Source: Reichenbachiella ulvae (GTDB taxonomy: Bacteria; Bacteroidota; Bacteroidia; Cytophagales; Cyclobacteriaceae). Taken from it: a stretch of 64,000 nt of DNA. The notes below the pieces were generated by a model. The model searched no databases and had not been told where the DNA came from. It saw only the letters and a list, made by a program, of their open reading frames with translations. Position 1 is the first letter of the stretch. Each line of letters opens with the position of its first letter. Shown one piece after another: positions 27,402-34,638 of the stretch. The stretch is taken from NCBI RefSeq assembly GCF_025833875.1, contig NZ_JAOYOD010000001.1, forward strand, positions 372,001 to 436,000, in the 5' to 3' direction. Made by a program: the position numbers and the translations under genes.

Positions 27402-28249
27402 GACCTCTTGCTGAACGGCGATCATTGATAAGCAAGGGTCAATTGAGTATGGCAAAGCAGTGCAAACTACTTTCCCTACACCGTTCGGGAATATATTATA
27501 AGCCCAGAGGAGAATCTGAATTGAACTTAAAACTCATGCGTATGATGGACGAGCATTATCTCCACCATTCTTTTAAGGGGGCACGCAGCATGCATACCTG
27601 GCTGACCAAAGACAAGGGACTGCAGGTGAGCAAAAATCGGGTTGAACGACTCTACTATCGGGTGATGGGGCTTAGAGCTACCCAGCCTGGAAAACATACT
27701 TCCAGACGGCACAAGGCTCATAAAGTGTACCCTTATCTGCTTCGTAATCTGACCGTGAAACGTCCCAATCAGGTCTGGGCAATAGACATCACCTACATCC
27801 CAATGAAGAAGGGTTTTATGTATTTGATAGCCATTATTGACCTCTACAGCAGGTATGTAGTCAATTGGTCAGTATCTAACTCAATGGATGCGGACTGGTG
27901 CCTAAACTGCCTAGAAGAGGCTATAGAAACACATGGAAAGCCAGAGATCCTCAATACCGATCAAGGCTCACAGTTTACATCAGAAGTCTTCGCCAACTTC
28001 GTCTTGAGTCAAGACATCAAATTGAGTATGGACGGAAAAGGAAGGGCTATTGACAATGCCTTTATTGAGCGGTTGTGGAGAAGTGTAAAGTATGAAAAAC
28101 TGTACCTCAATCCACCTAAGGACGGTATGGATCTGTACCTACTAGTGGCAGAGTACTTCAACTACTACAACATGGAAAGAAGGCATACAAGTATCGAGAA
28201 TCAGAGACCGATTGATCTCTATCAAACCACCCAAAAACAGGCCGCCTAA
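27377..28249 (+). CDS. IS3-family transposase OrfB (made by frameshift)
   Basis: The integrase-like catalytic domain of the transposase. DDE residues appear in QVWAIDITYIPM (first Asp), LNTDQGSQFTS (second Asp) and AFIERLWRSVKYE (Glu). The open frame begins at the slip site (reads FFKRRLAVRPLAERRSLIS), so it is normally translated as the C-terminal part of OrfAB; an internal TTG at 27425 is not a convincing start on its own. About 290 residues in this frame. Confidence 0.9.
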   Translation, partial: FFKRRLAVRPLAERRSLISKGQLSMAKQCKLLSLHRSGIYYKPRGESELNLKLMRMMDEHYLHHSFKGARSMHTWLTKDKGLQVSKNRVERLYYRVMGLRATQPGKHTSRRHKAHKVYPYLLRNLTVKRPNQVWAIDITYIPMKKGFMYLIAIIDLYSRYVVNWSVSNSMDADWCLNCLEEAIETHGKPEILNTDQGSQFTSEVFANFVLSQDIKLSMDGKGRAIDNAFIERLWRSVKYEKLYLNPPKDGMDLYLLVAEYFNYYNMERRHTSIENQRPIDLYQTTQKQAA

Positions 28250-28353
28250 TGAGTAGATTATTTTTGGGTTTTATTGTTAATGAAAGGATTATTAAACACT
28301 ATTGTAGAACTTAAAACCGAACAATCCCTGTCCTAACTATTGGGGTATGATCA

Positions 28354-28797
28354 CCCTCCCCAAACCACTGTCTGTCACCACGCATAATTTCCCATTTTGT
28401 CTCCCAAATTATGGGGCGACTTTAAAATCCTGCCAAAATCCTTTAAAATCCTGCCATTTTCTAAAAAAGTGCCTTGATTATTTGGAATGAGGCTTTTGGG
28501 CTCCTAGCTTTTGATCTGGGTTTGGCTATGACCAAGCCCGGGTGAATAGGAAATAGAAGAAAAGTGAGTAGGTGAATCCCTGTCATATCATTGAGTATCG
28601 GCAGGCAGCTAATCCGATATGTAGGCTGCCAGTAGATGTACTTGGGTTCGTCACTATTAACTATTAATCTATTCACTTTTTATTCCTGAATAGGGAACCG
28701 AAGGGACGCCTTCAGTGCTTGGTTCAGGATGAAAACGCGAGCAGTGAAAATCACTGACTTGGAAACATTACTTACCTAAATTTAAAAATGCAAGATT
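28354..28797. other. Intergenic stretch with a 21-bp tandem pair
   Basis: No gene is recognised. CTTTAAAATCCTGCCA occurs at 28420-28435 and 28441-28456, a 21-base step. A GGCAGGCAGC/GTAGGCTGCC inverted pair lies near 28600-28630. The end of this stretch should hold the promoter for the gene at 28798. Confidence 0.5.
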
Positions 28798-29496
28798 ATG
28801 TCAAAGGAGACTTATGACGCTATGCTGCCAGTGGTCGAAGCGATCTCAGCAGCAGACATCCTAAACCCGAACATGCCCATCGATACTTTCGTGCAGGAGG
28901 CAAAGAACCTAAAGATCTGGTCGGCCTCCGATCAGGAGAGACTGGTCAAAGTGGGGACCCCTGTTGAATATTTCGACGAGTTACTGTTGAGAGCCGATGC
29001 CCTGGCTTTTTCGCAGAGCCTCTGGATGAAGGACCAGTACAGCCGTGAGGAGGCCCGGCAGGAGTGGGAGCAAAAAGAGGAATCTGCCTATGAACTCAAA
29101 AATCGATTGGAACATGCCTTTCGTTTTGCCTTTCGGTCCCGACCCGAGTTGCTCAAGAAGGTGCAGGTGATCGAGGAGGGCTCTGGCCATGTCGACATGC
29201 TGCAGGACCTGAGTGATCTGTCGGTATTGGGTACAGCCAACCTACCGCTGCTCGAGGCGATCAATTTCGATACGGAGCTGCTGACCCAGGCATCCACTAC
29301 CTCTAGCGAGATGGGCGTGCTGCTGGCTCAGGTCAACGGCGAGCGCCAGGACAACAACAGCGCCAAGCGCACGCGAGATCGGTTCTACACCCACCTGAAG
29401 CATGCGGTAGACGAAATCCGCAAGGCGGGCAAATATGTCTGCTGGCAGGAGCCAGATAGGCTCAAGGGCTATAAAAGTCGCTATCACAGCGGTTGA
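28798..29496 (+). CDS. GC-rich hypothetical protein next to a CCCGGG array
   Basis: A 232-residue soluble protein of unknown family, mainly helical (AYELKNRLEHAFRFAFRSRPELLKKV at about 95-120). The second half, ALLAQVNGERQDNNSAKRTRDRFYTHLKHAVDEIRKAGKYVCW-like region, ends in a basic tail (RLKGYKSRYHSG). Its DNA is visibly richer in GC than its neighbours, with many C/G third positions, so it was probably acquired from elsewhere. Its TGA overlaps an ATG (TGATG, 29494-29498) that opens a 17-codon frame into the repeat array. The strict array right behind it suggests the protein and the palindromes form a unit, for example a DNA-binding protein with its sites; that is inference. I cannot name a function. 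Confidence 0.7.
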   Translation: MSKETYDAMLPVVEAISAADILNPNMPIDTFVQEAKNLKIWSASDQERLVKVGTPVEYFDELLLRADALAFSQSLWMKDQYSREEARQEWEQKEESAYELKNRLEHAFRFAFRSRPELLKKVQVIEEGSGHVDMLQDLSDLSVLGTANLPLLEAINFDTELLTQASTTSSEMGVLLAQVNGERQDNNSAKRTRDRFYTHLKHAVDEIRKAGKYVCWQEPDRLKGYKSRYHSG

Positions 29497-29504
29497 TGAC
29501 TGCT

Positions 29505-29685
29505 CCCGGGTCCCGGGACGGGTCCAAAGTCTCCCGGGAAGGGGTATAACTCTCCCGGGGAGCCATCAGATTGTCCCGGGAAGGGCTACAAGTGACCCGG
29601 GACGGCCATAAGGTCACCCGGGAGAGGGGCAGAGTCTCCCGGGGAATAGTCTAGGTCTCCCGGGAGGTACCGTTGGTCGCCCGGG
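29505..29685. repeat. Ten CCCGGG palindromes, nine at exact 21-bp spacing
   Basis: CCCGGG starts at 29505, 29512, 29533, 29554, 29575, 29596, 29617, 29638, 29659 and 29680. From 29512 on, every step is exactly 21 bases, about two turns of B-DNA, so all palindromes face the same side of the helix. Typical unit: GTCTCCCGGGAR followed by about nine variable bases. Read in the frame starting at 29511 each unit gives seven codons of the form (S/T)-R-x-x-x-x-(V/L), but two units contain stops. The spacers are unrelated and far too short for CRISPR. Confidence 0.9.
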
Positions 29686-29776
29686 GCCTGGTACAGATAA
29701 TAGTTGAGAGGTTTTAGATTAATTCTGATTATTTCTACCTTCATAAGAAGTTGAGTTATGCTCAATGGTTGGTTTG

Positions 29777-29809
29777 GCCGCAGCTCGATCGGGCTGCGGC
29801 TATTTTTTT
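29777..29809 (+). terminator. Rho-independent terminator
   Basis: GCCGCAGC (29777-29784) pairs with GCTGCGGC (29793-29800), followed by TATTTTTTT. The upstream CAATGGTTGGTTT matches the sequence before the terminator at 22346. The rest of 29497-30044 contains the CCCGGG array, this terminator and the next one, but no gene I accept. Confidence 0.85.
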
Positions 29810-29972
29810 GCTGTTTGGTTGTTGTGTTTTCCTGCTCATCAAGATCTAATAAGTTGTCGAATCTATGCTTTTATACCTTATCTGCTGACCCATACGATTC
29901 ATTCTGGCGAGTTAAGGTTATGAATTTTCTTAATAGCAGGTTGATGAGTGAATTGGCCTCAATCTAAAAGAT

Positions 29973-30008
29973 AAAACCCATGGGCACTGCCTCATGGGTT
30001 TTGTTTTG
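29973..30008. terminator. Terminator serving aspA (- strand) and the + strand side
   Basis: AAAACCCATG (29973-29982) and CATGGGTTTT (29993-30002) form a perfect 10-bp stem with A and T tracts on either side, so it can work in both directions. It stands 37 bp past the aspA stop codon. Confidence 0.8.
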
Positions 30009-30044
30009 GGTTAATGTAAAATCTTGAATTCTTACCTTACTTTT

Positions 30045-31499
30045 TTAGGCCTTTTGAACGTATTGTGGGTTCATCAGATTGTCAGGTGAAAAAAGTTGGT
30101 CCCATTGTGATTGGTTTACTAGCTTTTTTTCTTTGACAGTCAAATCGTAAATGCTTTTTCCTGTTTCCAATGCTTCTTTGGCTATAGAAGAGCATACCTT
30201 ATATCCCAACAATGGATTGAGCAAGGTCACAATACCGATGCTGTTCATTACCATTTCTCTGCAGTGATCTTCGTTGGCAGTGATGCCATCGATACATTTG
30301 CTCCGTAAGGCTGAACAAGCATTGGTCATCCATTGTATGGAGGTAAATAAGCTAAAGGCAATAACAGGTTCCATGACGTTGAGTTGTAATTGCCCTGCCT
30401 CTGAAGCCATTGTTACGGTTACATCCGCCCCTATTACATAGTAGGCGGTTTGGTTGACCATCTCTGGAATGACTGGGTTGACTTTTCCGGGCATGATCGA
30501 TGAACCTGGCTGTAGTCGGGGTAAATTGATTTCGTTTAAACCTGTGCGGGGACCTGAGGATAATAGGCGGAGGTCATTACAGATTTTGGAGATCTTTACG
30601 GCGCTTCTTTTCATTACACCAGAAAGCTGAACATATGCACCTGTGTCTGAGGTGGCTTCTATCAGATCCTCGGATATCTTTAAAGGCAAACCGGTGATTT
30701 CAGTGAGGTAACGAGTAACTAATTCTGGATAACCCTCCGGTGCGTTGACTTTAGTACCAATAGCAGTAGCTCCCATGTTGATTTCTTGAATCAATTTTTT
30801 GCTGTCGCTTAATCGATCTACTTCTTCTAGTATGGTGATAGACCATCCTTTGAATTCATCACCCAAGCTCATCGGTACCGCATCCTGGAGTTGAGTTCGG
30901 CCCATTTTTAGGACATGTCGAAATTCCCTTGCTTTAGCTGCCATTGCATTAGCCAATAATTTCAGTTCCTTTATATAGGCATCTATTCGCAGCAGCAGTG
31001 CAATCCGAAAAGCTGTAGGATATACATCGTTGGTAGACTGCGAACAATTGACATGGTTATTGGGATGACAGATATCGTAGTTGCCTTTGTCATACCCCAT
31101 GTTTTCCAATACTACATTGGCTATTACTTCATTGGCATTCATGTTGATCGATGTGCCAGCGCCCCCTTGAATCAGATCAGTACAAAAATGATCATTTAGT
31201 CTTCCTGATATGATCAGGTCACAAGCTTCCTCTATTTTTTGTCCCAGCTCTGGATCCAGTACGCCCTTTTTGACATTAGCGCGAGCCGCAGCTTTCTTTA
31301 CATAGCCGAGTGCCTCTATCATAAATGGTTCGTGGGAGATAGGTATTCCTGTCACTTGGAAGTTGTCCATGGCACGTCGGGTTTGTACCCCGTAGTAAGC
31401 CTGGTTTGGGATTTTTATTTCTCCAAGAAAATCCTCTTCCTTACGGTAGGGTGTAGCTTTCCCGTTGGAAGCCTTCGCTTTCACGTCTTCAGTCATCAT
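30045..31499 (-). CDS. aspA: Aspartate ammonia-lyase
   Basis: A 484-residue fumarase/aspartase superfamily enzyme that turns L-aspartate into fumarate and ammonia. Diagnostic segments are GGAGTSINMNANEVIAN, HVNCSQSTNDVYPTA, the GRTQLQDAVP block and the superfamily signature GSSIMPGKVNP (about 331-341), which holds the catalytic Ser loop. Length is standard for aspartase. Two ATG codons open the frame. In this locus it would process the aspartate backbone of cyanophycin after the dipeptide is split. It is followed (in its own direction) by a terminator; upstream on the same strand, 30 bp away, is an Lrp/AsnC regulator, probably co-transcribed. Confidence 0.95.
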   Translation of the reverse strand: MMTEDVKAKASNGKATPYRKEEDFLGEIKIPNQAYYGVQTRRAMDNFQVTGIPISHEPFMIEALGYVKKAAARANVKKGVLDPELGQKIEEACDLIISGRLNDHFCTDLIQGGAGTSINMNANEVIANVVLENMGYDKGNYDICHPNNHVNCSQSTNDVYPTAFRIALLLRIDAYIKELKLLANAMAAKAREFRHVLKMGRTQLQDAVPMSLGDEFKGWSITILEEVDRLSDSKKLIQEINMGATAIGTKVNAPEGYPELVTRYLTEITGLPLKISEDLIEATSDTGAYVQLSGVMKRSAVKISKICNDLRLLSSGPRTGLNEINLPRLQPGSSIMPGKVNPVIPEMVNQTAYYVIGADVTVTMASEAGQLQLNVMEPVIAFSLFTSIQWMTNACSALRSKCIDGITANEDHCREMVMNSIGIVTLLNPLLGYKVCSSIAKEALETGKSIYDLTVKEKKLVNQSQWDQLFSPDNLMNPQYVQKA

Positions 31500-31529
31500 T
31501 ATCGTTTTGGGTTTATTCTTAGTAGTTGT

Positions 31530-31997
31530 TTAGTTGGATAGCGGAATGTTTCGGCGAAATGCACAGCCAAAATCTATGAATGATTCTGTTTTTAAAATCC
31601 CCTTGATGCTATCCAGCTTTTCGTAAATGACTTCTCTCATATGCTCATTACTTTTGGCCATCACGCGTAAGAACAGCGTGTAGTTGCCTGTGATGTAATA
31701 GCATTCAACCACTTCAGGAATTTTTTCCAATTCAGCGATGATATCCTTGCTTTGAGAATCGTCCTTTAAGGTCAACCCGGTAAAAGCACTCCATTCATAC
31801 CCGATTTTTCTTTCGTTGATAATGGGTGCGATTTTTTCCAAAATACCATTCTGTTGCATAGCAGATACACGCTGATGAATCATGGTATTGGAAACCCCAA
31901 GTTCATTGGCAATGTGTGAAAAAGCCATTCTCCCGTCTTCTTCCAGGTAACCAAGTATCTTCAGGTCTAACTCGTCGAATTTAATTTTTGTGTGCAT
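31530..31997 (-). CDS. Lrp/AsnC-family transcriptional regulator
   Basis: A 155-residue regulator starting at ATG 31997 (an in-frame TTG sits two codons earlier). The N-terminal HTH reads ELDLKILGYLEEDGRMAFSHIANELGVSNTMIHQRV (about 8-43); the C-terminal RAM ligand-binding domain follows (VVECYYITGNYTLFLRVMAK). Lrp/AsnC proteins bind amino acids, and one placed between divergent aspA and rocD/rocF operons probably senses arginine, ornithine or aspartate. A short inverted repeat (32010-32028) just upstream is a possible operator. Function as the locus regulator is inferred from position. Confidence 0.9.
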   Translation of the reverse strand: MHTKIKFDELDLKILGYLEEDGRMAFSHIANELGVSNTMIHQRVSAMQQNGILEKIAPIINERKIGYEWSAFTGLTLKDDSQSKDIIAELEKIPEVVECYYITGNYTLFLRVMAKSNEHMREVIYEKLDSIKGILKTESFIDFGCAFRRNIPLSN

Positions 31998-32009
31998 GTT
32001 CAAACGTTT

Positions 32010-32028
32010 GTGACAAATGTAATGTCAC
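32010..32028. promoter_or_regulatory. Candidate operator between lrp-like gene and rocD
   Basis: GTGACA (32010-32015) and TGTCAC (32023-32028) form a 6-bp inverted repeat with a 7-base spacer, 12 bp upstream of the regulator's start codon in the divergent, very AT-rich intergenic region. Inverted pairs in this position fit Lrp/AsnC autoregulation. Confidence 0.45.
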
Positions 32029-32130
32029 GAATGATAAAATGAAATATTTAAATAAAAATCTTTTAAAAGTTTAAAAATAAATATAATTGCTGTTAAAATG
32101 TTTAAATATTAAACTTAGATACTTTGAGAC

Positions 32131-33378
32131 ATGATGGAAATGGAGATCGAAAATGCCAACACTGATGAAATGATCGCAGAAGAATTGAAATATAGCGCGC
32201 ATAATTATCACCCTATGCCCGTGGTGCTGAAAAGCGGAGAGGGCGTGTTTGTAGAAGACGTAGAAGGCAAGAGGTATTATGATTTCTTGTCAGCTTATTC
32301 AGCAGTCAATCAAGGTCATTGTCATCCAAGAATTGTATCAGCTCTCAAGGAGCAAAGCGAAAGGTTAACCTTAACTTCAAGAGCATTTCACAATGATCAA
32401 TTCGGTATTTATGCCAGATATATAACGGAGCTTTTTGGTTATGAAAAGATGCTTCCTATGAATACCGGTGCTGAAGCAGTGGAAACTGCCCTTAAGATTT
32501 GTCGAAAGTGGGCCTATGAAAAAAAAGGAATTGAAGAGGGGCAAGCGATTATTTTGTTTGCATCAGAGAACTTCCATGGAAGAACATTAGCGGTGATTTC
32601 GGCTTCTTCAGACCCAGATAGCCGTGGAGGTTTTGGACCATATCTTCCTGGGATACAACAGGTGAGGTACAACGATTTGAGCGACCTGAAAAGAGCTCTT
32701 GAAAATAAAAATGTAGCCGGATTTATCGTTGAGCCCATTCAGGGTGAAGCCGGGGTGGTGGTACCAGATGATCATTATTTGTCCGAAGCATTTGCACTAT
32801 GTCAGCAGAATCAAGTGTTGATGATAGCCGACGAGATTCAAACGGGTATTGCACGGACTGGAAAGATGCTCTGTGTAGATCATAGTGGAATAAAACCCGA
32901 TATGGTGCTGCTCGGTAAGGCACTCTCAGGAGGAACTGTACCAGTATCTGCGGTACTCTCTAGCTCTGAAATAATGGAAGTGATTCGGCCAGGTCAGCAT
33001 GGATCCACTTATGGGGGTAGTCCATTGGGTTCTGCTGTAGCCATGGCAGCCTTGCAAGTAGTGGTGGACGAGGGGCTAGAAGAAAATGCCAGCAAAATGG
33101 GTGAGATGTTTCGAGAAAGAATAGCTGTTTTGATGGACAAATGTGACCTCATCCAATGTGTCAGAGGAAAGGGATTACTGAATGCTATTGTGATCAATTC
33201 CAGTGAAGATTCTGATTTGGCTATGCGCATTTGTCTGCAGTTGAAGGAAAATGGTTTGCTGGCTAAGCCTACGCATGGAAATAAAATCCGATTAGCGCCA
33301 CCTTTGGTGATCACCGAAGAACAAATGGATCATGCCTTGACTATTATTGAAAGAACTTTTTTGAAATTCAATTCTTAA
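32131..33378 (+). CDS. rocD: Ornithine aminotransferase
   Basis: A 415-residue class III PLP aminotransferase, ornithine--2-oxo-acid type: YDFLSAYSAVNQGHCHPRI, MNTGAEAVETALK, FHGRTLAVISASSDP, VEPIQGEAGVVVPDD and the PLP lysine K263 in LLGKALSGGTVPVSAV. It turns ornithine and 2-oxoglutarate into glutamate-5-semialdehyde and glutamate. It opens the arginine-degrading operon, 20 bp before the arginase gene. Length and motifs are complete. Confidence 0.95.
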   Translation: MMEMEIENANTDEMIAEELKYSAHNYHPMPVVLKSGEGVFVEDVEGKRYYDFLSAYSAVNQGHCHPRIVSALKEQSERLTLTSRAFHNDQFGIYARYITELFGYEKMLPMNTGAEAVETALKICRKWAYEKKGIEEGQAIILFASENFHGRTLAVISASSDPDSRGGFGPYLPGIQQVRYNDLSDLKRALENKNVAGFIVEPIQGEAGVVVPDDHYLSEAFALCQQNQVLMIADEIQTGIARTGKMLCVDHSGIKPDMVLLGKALSGGTVPVSAVLSSSEIMEVIRPGQHGSTYGGSPLGSAVAMAALQVVVDEGLEENASKMGEMFRERIAVLMDKCDLIQCVRGKGLLNAIVINSSEDSDLAMRICLQLKENGLLAKPTHGNKIRLAPPLVITEEQMDHALTIIERTFLKFNS

Positions 33379-33397
33379 CTCATTAACCCGACAAAAG

Positions 33398-34378
33398 ATG
33401 AAGAAAGACTATTGTTTAATTGAAAACAAATCAGAGCTGGGAGCTGGTACTCGTGGCTCTAGTTTGGCTGTAGATGCGATCAGATCTGCTGCTTTGGTAA
33501 AAGGCTCAAATTTTTTTCATGACTTGAAAACCAAAAGCATAGTGCAGAATAACGCAGCGCTCACCTTACCTGGGGGGCATTCTCATGCCAAAAAAATCGA
33601 CGTGATTCGTGAAATCTATCAGGACCTGTGCTATCGCGTATTCGAAACTTTGAGAATCGATCAACAGACACCTATTGTTATTTCTGGTGATCATTCGTCT
33701 GCTGGTGGTACGCTGGCAGGAATAAAGAAAGCTTATCCAGATGCCAAGATTGGTGTCGTATGGATCGATGCGCATGCAGACATGCATTCGCCCTACACGA
33801 CTCCATCTGGCAATGTTCATGGCATGCCGCTGGCAGCTGCTATGGGAATGGACAATCTAGACAATCAAATCAATGAGCCTGATGCGCAGATAGTGAGAGA
33901 TTGGGAGGCATTAAAGCTAACAGGTGGGTACTCACCTAAAATAAATCCTGAAAACCTGGTTTTGATGGGGGTGAGAGATACTGAATCTGCAGAAGACTGT
34001 TTGATCAAAGATCATGGAATTAGAAATGTTACTGTGAGTGAATATAGAAAGAGAGGGAACGCTTCGGTCATTCAGTCAATTTTCGCTGAGGAGTTGGCAG
34101 ATTGTGATAAGGTATATATCTCTTTTGACGTTGACAGTCTGGACTGTGATGAGATTAGCTATGGAACGGGAACACCTGTGAAGGGAGGATTCTTGGTGGA
34201 TGAGGTGGTAGAGATCATCAAAGGGGTCTTTTCGTCTGGTAAGGTTTGTTGCTTCGAAATGGTGGAAGTGAATCCTCTTTTGGACAACAAAGGAAACAAA
34301 ATGGCTGAGGTAGCTCTTGAGGTATTGGAAAATGCATTGCCCCAGCAAACCAGGCAAAACGAAATCTCATATTCTTAA
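33398..34378 (+). CDS. rocF: Arginase
   Basis: A 326-residue manganese arginase of the ureohydrolase family. Metal ligands appear in SGDHSSAGG, WIDAHADMHSP (DAHAD) and SFDVDSLDCDE (DVD); NVHGMPLAAAMG and EMVEVNPLLD are also typical. It converts arginine into ornithine and urea; the ornithine passes to the aminotransferase encoded just upstream. No urease genes are in the window. With the aminotransferase it supplies the arginine branch of cyanophycin breakdown. Agmatinase or formiminoglutamase is less likely given the rocD partner. Confidence 0.93.
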   Translation: MKKDYCLIENKSELGAGTRGSSLAVDAIRSAALVKGSNFFHDLKTKSIVQNNAALTLPGGHSHAKKIDVIREIYQDLCYRVFETLRIDQQTPIVISGDHSSAGGTLAGIKKAYPDAKIGVVWIDAHADMHSPYTTPSGNVHGMPLAAAMGMDNLDNQINEPDAQIVRDWEALKLTGGYSPKINPENLVLMGVRDTESAEDCLIKDHGIRNVTVSEYRKRGNASVIQSIFAEELADCDKVYISFDVDSLDCDEISYGTGTPVKGGFLVDEVVEIIKGVFSSGKVCCFEMVEVNPLLDNKGNKMAEVALEVLENALPQQTRQNEISYS

Positions 34379-34638
34379 TTATCGCAATAGAATATTTGTT
34401 TTTTCGCAACTATTGCGGGTAATGATTGAATTGCTCGCAATAATGTTTGCATTAGACGAATATTATTTCTACCATTGAAATTAAATGAAGGCAGCAGTAT
34501 CAAATAATCAATTCAAATTCACCCCTTGTTTCAAGGTGGCGAGCCTTCTTGGACTACAACCTATATTCAACAATTAAATAGGATTCTACCCTTTTGAATC
34601 CCATCGATGAGTCTTCCTCATCAAGTATTTAATTGTTT

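Larger units (their letters stand above)
27063..28353 (+). mobile_element. IS3-family insertion sequence
   Basis: Terminal inverted repeats match: TGATCATACCCCAA at 27063 on the left, its complement TTGGGGTATGATCA ending at 28353 on the right, with further imperfect pairing inward (GGACAG). The element is 1291 bp and flanked by CCC on both sides, a plausible 3-bp target duplication. It carries orfA and an orfB joined by a -1 frameshift. It separates the abortive-infection-like gene from the GC-rich gene at 28798. All parts look intact, so it may still move. Confidence 0.85.

Noticed and set aside
29505..29685. A CRISPR array
   Set aside because: The conserved core is only 6-12 bases and the variable part about 9-15, far below CRISPR sizes, and no cas genes are near.
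29758..29967. A 69-residue ORF beginning with TTG/ATG in the terminator region
   Set aside because: It runs through a terminator hairpin and its T run, and has no clear ribosome site; the apparent hydrophobic stretch comes from the T run.
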